Positions 58,443 to 64,000 of a stretch of 64,000 nt of DNA are shown here, in pieces. A program made the position numbers and the translations under genes. Position 1 is the stretch's first letter; each line of letters opens with the position of its first letter. Source of the DNA: Anaspis maculata (Eukaryota > Arthropoda > Insecta > Coleoptera > Scraptiidae); contig OX421964.1 of assembly GCA_949128115.1 (NCBI GenBank), forward strand, positions 38,928,177-38,992,176, read 5' to 3'. The notes beneath the pieces are model-generated. The model did not search any database. It was given only the letters and a program-made list of their open reading frames with translations, and was not told the origin of the DNA.

Positions 58443-58450
58443 TGTACATA
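58443..58450 (+). promoter_or_regulatory. Candidate Pumilio site 2
   Basis: A second exact TGTACATA, 97 nt after the first. Two exact matches within 105 nt in the probable 3' UTR is more than expected by chance, but the motif is short. Confidence 0.35.
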
Positions 58451-58520
58451 ATGAGCAAATCACTGAACTGTTCCTTTATATGTTAATGTAATGATCTCGT
58501 ATGCCAACATTAAGGCTGCT

Positions 58521-59900
58521 TCGCGTTAGTATTCATGGAATTGCGACTTATGAATCAGCGAAACTTCTGCGGGGTATTTAATTAAATCGAGATCGTATCG
58601 TGTTGAACAAGCCACTGGGGAATGAAAACAAAATCATTTTTATTGTGTGTTAATTAAAAATAGGATGCACAGGGGGATCCCGCAGCAGAAATAGTTCGGG
58701 GGGAGTTTTAATTAAAAAAGCTTGCCCGCGCGCTCAAAAAAAACAGGATATAGCCGAGAATTTCGCGTTGAATTTATTTCCAACAATGTTTGGTGTTTTT
58801 ATTAGTTTTCGCACATTGTCTGATCATGAAATTCCAGAGGCGGTCAACTTATACGGGCGGCAGAGTTTGCCAGGTGTGTTGTGCCGAGCCCGCCGGCCGA
58901 GAAAAACAAGCTCAAAGTTTTCCCCCGTCTGTTCTTTAGGGTTAGACAGGATACAAATTTAGCGTGTGCAAACTTCAAATTCCGCACGTGTATTATAGGA
59001 AAGTTGGTGTCGCCCACTGGGAAAGTTGCTCCGCCATCTTCAAAGAAGGCAGGATCTAAGGATCGACTGCCGGGTGACGACTTATCAACTTCTTCGCGAA
59101 ATATATATATCTGTTGGACCCGACAGGAATGCGAATGCGATTCGGAGCCACGGGCTCTGCGCCGCCGGATTTGCAGGAAATAAGCAGGAAATGGCTTCTT
59201 TCGATTTTCGATTAACTCTGCGAAATTTGTTTTACTTAATTATTATTGGGAGGAATATAATCGGATTACGGCCCCGGCGAACGTCTCCGGGGAGGAGTCC
59301 CTGGATCGCATGCTGCTCTGTCGCAAAGTACTGATGATGGATGTGTGTTCGCATAGTAAGTGAAAACCGCAACATTGTGGCTGCTGTTCAGACTAATTTG
59401 CATTGGATTGAGTATGCAACGGGAATAATGCACTCACCACTGGTGGGAATATGGGGACTGTTCAATCAACTCTTTTCGAAGCACGTCCAATATGTTGTAA
59501 TTTTGTTTCGCGGGAAAACATGACTGAATCCAAACAAAACCGGTTAGTGGTTACATTGAAAAGATATGGCTTGTACGAGAGAAAGGCAAAATTACTTGTC
59601 CTGGGTAGGTACCCCTGAATACCCACTTTCAAAAGTTGTGGATTACCCTGGTAGAGGACAGCAGGAAATGATTCAAGATATTACAAGAGGAAAACCAACC
59701 CATTAGGAGCGTCCACACGGACGGCTTTTAACTCGTGGTTCTCAGCTAGTTTTCTTAGCATTCAGTCAAACATCACATCCATTTGGCCAGACCTGCTCCC
59801 AAATCTGCGGACCAAAACCGTCTCATCTACTTTATTCGTTTTAAACCAATGTTATTACAATATTTATTCAGTGAATGTTGATTGAGAGCCCTCTCTCTTC
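58521..59900. other. Downstream region without a recognised gene
   Basis: Somewhat GC-richer sequence (58850-59330) with overlapping frames of about 100 codons on the + strand. None is recognisable, and frames 58881-59183 and 59026-59334 overlap each other. No repeat structure is obvious. Confidence 0.4.
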
Positions 59901-59911
59901 AATTTTTTTTC

Positions 59912-59970
59912 TTAAGCGACCAGTTTCGGCTACAAGTGAGTTACCATCATCAGGGTCGAGAAGAAGGAGA
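59912..59970. repeat. Possible LINE/SINE 3'-end motif
   Basis: CGACCAGTTTCGGCTACAAG followed by TTACCATCATCAGGGTCGAG resembles the conserved GTTTCGGC...CATCATCAGG tail shared by several LINE and SINE families. No body or target duplication could be delimited. Confidence 0.4.
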
Positions 59971-60396
59971 AAACATACAGTCATCACTGAATATCAAGAA
60001 AACGTGTTTTTTAGAACAAACTTGTTCAAACAAGTTTCTAACGTAATTTGAACACTTTATTCGAACTCAGAACGTCCACTTCAATCGAAAATGATACCAG
60101 ACTCCTTCATATTGATCCAGGAATAGTGAAAACCAAAAATCGCCTTCAAAGACAAAACTGCCTTCACCTCAGCCCCCTAACGTGATTAACATTGACATAA
60201 TTCATTGTCAATTCCGCCCCATCAGGTATCGCCCTCTGAATCTGAAGTAGGTATCAGCGCATCGAAGTATGATGTATTTGGATGGAACATGGAAGATTTT
60301 GGTTCTTTTACAGCTTTGGATGACTCCTGAGGTCGGTCACCTGCCAACCAAACTCGTTGGCGCCATTTCTGGAATTGTCAAGTTCAGTCTCAAGAA

Positions 60397-60564
60397 TTAG
60401 TGGCGTAACTAGAGGGGGGGTTTCAGGGTCGAAACCCCCCCCTTAGCCATCGATTTTCCTGAAAAAATTCAGAATGTGACGCTTTTTTGTTCGCTTTGCT
60501 CGCATTATTGCATATTTTTCAGTCGTGACCCCCCCCATTGGACACTTCTAGTTACGCCACTGTA
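60397..60564. repeat. Hairpin-ended short element
   Basis: Ends AGTGGCGTAACTAGAGG (60399) and the mirror CTTCTAGTTACGCCACTG (to about 60562) enclose about 165 bp with G-run/C-run mirrored inner parts. Related ends (AGTGGCGTAGCTA) occur near 21342. Confidence 0.7.
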
Positions 60565-60908
60565 ACAAGAATGTAAATCCAGAAGCCCTTTGCTTCATCA
60601 CAGAATGCATAGTTTAGGCGCTAATCTACCGGACTAGGTATAGGGCAGGACCTATCTATCCTTCCAGTGTGATTTTTGTATAAAAAAATGTCAAGGTTTT
60701 CCTGATTCTAGCGACGTTCGTGACCTATCTTTCTCAACTAATTGAGATATTTTCTCGGGTGAATATTGGCTGAGTGACCACAGAAAACACAAGTTTCACG
60801 AAAGATTATGGAAAAATGTTCAGACCACAAGAGCCTGTATGCATTTTCTGTGGTCATTCAACCAGCACTGATTCAGAATCCATCAGAGAAAATGTATCAT
60901 AATTCGCA

Positions 60909-62236
60909 TAGTCCAGGAATTTTAGCTGTTAAAATCGCAAAGAGCGAACAAAAATGAAAGCCAGCCGGATTTTTGTATATAAGCTCAGTTAAGCATGTAG
61001 TTTAACATACTGAAAGTTCTCAAGAATCCGGTGTGAGCTTCGGCCGTTGTGGCCTCGAGAAGAACTTGAGGATCAGTTTTTCGCGTATATCTCATGAACA
61101 ATAGCACTTGAGATAAAAGTTCTGGGGAAGAATTTGTTGGAAATTTTATTGTCTACAAGAGAGGTCCTTACACATTTCATCGTCAGTCCACTCCAGATGC
61201 TCGATGCTGAAGACTATATGGACCTTAAGTTTTATATGATGGCGAAGCGCCACTTCGTAGAGGTGTTGTTTGATCCACTCTCTTTTGATTGGAACTTGAA
61301 GCCATCAATACAAACTATGCCGGCGGCATATACAGGGTGAAATAAAAATAAAGTTGAACATTTGGACCGCAAGAACCATAATAGGTGAAGACATGTAAAT
61401 CGCCATAAATAATTTCGATTTCATGGTCATAAAGTCGTCGTGAACTTGAATTAAATATCTTGAGCCGTTCTTGAAATATCTTCAAAAGAATTGTTGTTAC
61501 CGAAAAAAGTTTTTTTTAATCCACTCATCAGAAAAAAAATTGACCGTGTTTTTTCCAAAAGTAGTTGGCCTAGAGAGTGTTTTCCACTGTTATTTCATTT
61601 TAAATGTAATTTATCATTGTTTCGATTCAATATTAGAAAAATTACTGATATACGCAAAACTATTTTTTTTTTCGTAACGACTTCAGTCTTCTGAAGATAT
61701 TTCAGAAACAGCTCAACGTATTTGATCCAAGTCTACGACGACTTCATGACCATGATATTAAAAAATTTTTTGGCGATTTACATGTCTTCACCTATTTTGG
61801 TTCTTGAGGTACATTTGTTCAACTTTTTATTTTTATTTCACTCTGTATATGCCGCCGGCATAGTTGGTATTTATGGCATAGAGTTTCAATTAAAAGAGAA
61901 TGAATCGAACAATACCTCCACCAAGTGGCACCTCGCCATCATAAAACTCAAGGTCCATACAGTCCTCAGCATCGAGCATCTGGACTATTTTAATTTTCTT
62001 GTGTTTTGACGATGGAATGTGTAAGGACCTTTCTTATAGACAATAAAATTTCCAACAATTTCTTCGGAATGCGGAAAACTGATCCTCAAGTTCTTCTCGA
62101 GGCCACAACGGCAGAAGCTCACACCGGATTCTTGAGAACTTTCAGTATGTTAAACTACATGCTTAACTGAGCTCATATACAAAAATCCGGCTGGCTTTCA
62201 TTTTTGTTCGCTATTTTTTCTATAATTCCTGGACTA
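60909..62236. repeat. Concentric palindrome, 1.3 kb
   Basis: Outer pair TAGTCCAGGAAT against ATTCCTGGACTA; next pair GAAAGCCAGCCGG (60956) and CCGGCTGGCTTTC (to 62199), sum 123155. The inner boundary TACAGGGTGAAAT (61331) and ATTTCACTCTGTA (to 61847) sum to 123178. Arms continue to about 61480 and 61690. The open frame at 61134-61340 and neighbours are mirrored artefacts. Confidence 0.85.
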
Positions 62237-62505
62237 CTAGTCCAGTCAATATAGGTTTTAACCGGAAATAAATTCGGAAGTTGACGAAATTTGGTGGATC
62301 GATGCAGAATTGACCGTGGAATAACATACTGAAATTCCAGAGAATTCCAAGGCTTGGCTTCTTTGCTAGGACCAATAAAAGAGCGCCATCCTTGTAAATT
62401 TTCGGTTTTTTCTGAATAACTTGTAAACTATCACCTTTAGATCACAAAAACCAGCGAAGCAAATGTAGGCCGTCAAATTATTAAAAGATCAGTGTTAAAT
62501 TCATC

Positions 62506-63580
62506 ACTTTGTGGTCAATAGTCTCTGGGATACAGCGTCTGCTAGAACGGAGTGAAAATTACTCAAAATTTATTTCCGGATTTTACGTAACAATTTGCAT
62601 AGTGTCAGTTCAGGGGCTGTAACGTGGAAAGCAAATGTGCGGATTTCAGTGTGTTTTACATTTTGGAAAAGCCAATTCAACATTCGGTATAAAACTTTTG
62701 TCTAGAAGTCGCCAACTTCAAAATGGTACTTTTCCTCGACCTTTGAAATCTATACTTGAAGTCCCGAAGAATCCACAAAAATCGATTATTTTCATACCAT
62801 GCCATTTGCTTCATTTTTCAAGTATGGAAAAACCATCTGGGGAATATGTGAAGGATTAAATACCAAAAAAATAATATGTTCCAGAATCTTTTCCCCAGTG
62901 ATGGTTTCTGAGGTATATGGGTTGAAAGACTAAAACGAACTATTTGGAAAAAATATTGGTAGTTCGGATACTAACTGCTCAATACTGTACGGACCTTGCA
63001 TTTTAGGTGTAAGATGCCACTTGGCAGACGTGGAAAGTACATAAGTATATTCACTACATCTGCTAAGTGGTATTCTGTAGCATCAAATAAGTTCCGTACA
63101 GTATTCAGCAGTTAGTGTCCGGACTCCCTATCTTTTTCTCCAAATAGGTCGTTTTAATCTTCAACCCATATAACTCAGGAACCATCATTGGGAAAAACAT
63201 TCTGTAACATGTAATTTTTTTGGTATTCAATTCTTCACATATTTCCTGGATGGTTTTGCTCTACTTGAAAAATTAGGCAAATAGCATGGTATGGAAATAA
63301 TCGATTTTTGGGGATTCTTCGGGACTTCAAGTATAGATTTCAAAGGTCGAGGAAAAGTACCATTTTGAAGTTGGCGACTTCTAGACAAGAGTATGATACC
63401 GAATGTTGAATTGGCTTTCCAAAAATGTGAAACACATTGAAATCCGCACATTTTCTGTCCACGTTACAGCCCCTGAACTGACACTATGCGAATTGTTACG
63501 TAAAATCCGGAAATAAATTTTGAGTAATTTTCACTGAGTTTTAGCAGACGCTGTATTTCAGAGACTATTGACCACAAAGT
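62506..63580. repeat. Palindrome, 1.08 kb
   Basis: ACTTTGTGGTCAATAGTCTC (62506) mirrors GAGACTATTGACCACAAAGT (63561-63580). Arms of about 470 bp leave a spacer of about 130 bp around 63043, which itself has ACTTGGCAGA/TCTGCTAAGT mirrored text. Mirrored 74-codon frames (62635-62859 on + and 63227-63451 on -) encode near-identical peptides solely because of the symmetry. Confidence 0.87.
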
Positions 63581-64000
63581 AACGTCGTTTTGAGCCAATT
63601 CTTGTTTCAAACACTTCTTCAGAGTGTTTTATGAATATGATCTTCTGATGTGTGCACATCCTTCCATTATTTAGGGTACCCCGCCGCGGCGTGGCCTGGA
63701 ATTTTAATAATGTCATTTATGGGTGGTCATCAGACACCACCTATGTACCAAGTTTCAACAAAATCTGTGGAAGTTGTGGTACTCGTTGTGGTATATCGAG
63801 CCGCCAGCCTTGCCTGGAGCATGTGACGTGTTATAGACTCATAATAACCGTCTCAGCCAGTTGCAGAAACTGCAGTTCCTGGTCCAGTCTTTTTGAAAAC
63901 GGCAGAGTGCGGAAGTGGTTCCTGAGCTTCAAAAACGTGTGAAATGGTCAACATCTCTTCCAGATTCACGAAGACAGACTGAAGTCCTTAGGCCTGCTCC
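63581..64000. other. No gene seen
   Basis: A 96-codon frame (63652-63942, +) is open to the edge region but Cys/Ser-rich without a known pattern, and the minus strand is partly open too. It is too close to the window edge to judge. Confidence 0.4.

Larger units (their letters stand above)
58109..58520 (+). other. Probable 3' untranslated region
   Basis: It follows the stop codon directly. No canonical AATAAA was seen before about 58700; ATTAAA variants lie near 58582 and 58651. Two TGTACATA motifs are listed separately. The exact 3' end is unknown. Confidence 0.45.

Noticed and set aside
62635..63451. Two near-identical 74-residue proteins (MCGFQC...) on opposite strands
   Set aside because: They mirror each other because they lie in the arms of one palindrome; nothing suggests translation. 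The similar mirrored pair at 10646-10870 and 11601-11825 is rejected for the same reason.

Overview
The window is AT-rich, repeat-dense eukaryotic nuclear DNA. Spliceosomal GT-AG introns, non-LTR retrotransposon relics, many foldback elements and frequent TAGGTACCTACC-type tracts point to an arthropod genome, most likely an insect and perhaps a hemipteran. The species cannot be fixed from the sequence. There is no sign of bacterial or organellar gene organisation.

Only one host gene can be supported. It lies on the + strand from 37491 to 58108 and encodes an anoctamin of the ANO10/TMEM16K (Drosophila Axs) type. I read ten coding exons (37491-37647, 38257-38471, 38548-38941, 49331-49506, 51471-51629, 51760-51967, 52026-52246, 52310-52783, 56894-57034, 58040-58108). 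All junctions are GT-AG with matching phases. They join into a 2214-nt reading frame (737 residues) carrying the N-terminal anoctamin domain, about ten membrane segments and the acidic Ca2+-site residues. Intron 3 (10.4 kb) and intron 8 (4.1 kb) are filled with repeats. The smallest introns are 58, 63 and 76 bp.

Positions 1-37.4 kb hold no gene I can defend. This part is a mosaic of large inverted repeats (2.1-4.2, 10.0-10.5, 10.5-12.0, 21.6-22.6, 29.0-30.1, 30.4-32.3 and 34.3-37.1 kb), short hairpin elements (9.8, 12.4, 13.3, 13.5, 14.4, 18.4, 22.9 and 23.7 kb), one terminal-inverted-repeat element (22.7-24.4 kb) and several tandem arrays. The same classes continue inside the gene (42.1-44.0, 53.2-54.2 and 55.5-56.7 kb) and downstream of it (60.9-62.2 and 62.5-63.6 kb).

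The most striking signal is that many of the large palindromes are concentric. Mirrored copies of a boundary motif close to TACAGGGTG occur at two or three depths along both arms and share one axis of symmetry, in several cases to within 0-10 bp. In two places an element's insertion can be read directly, because an uninterrupted (empty) copy of its target also lies in the window. One of these is the opposite arm of the same palindrome. Palindrome and array boundaries were read by eye and are good to roughly 5-20 bp. Exon boundaries are exact as stated.
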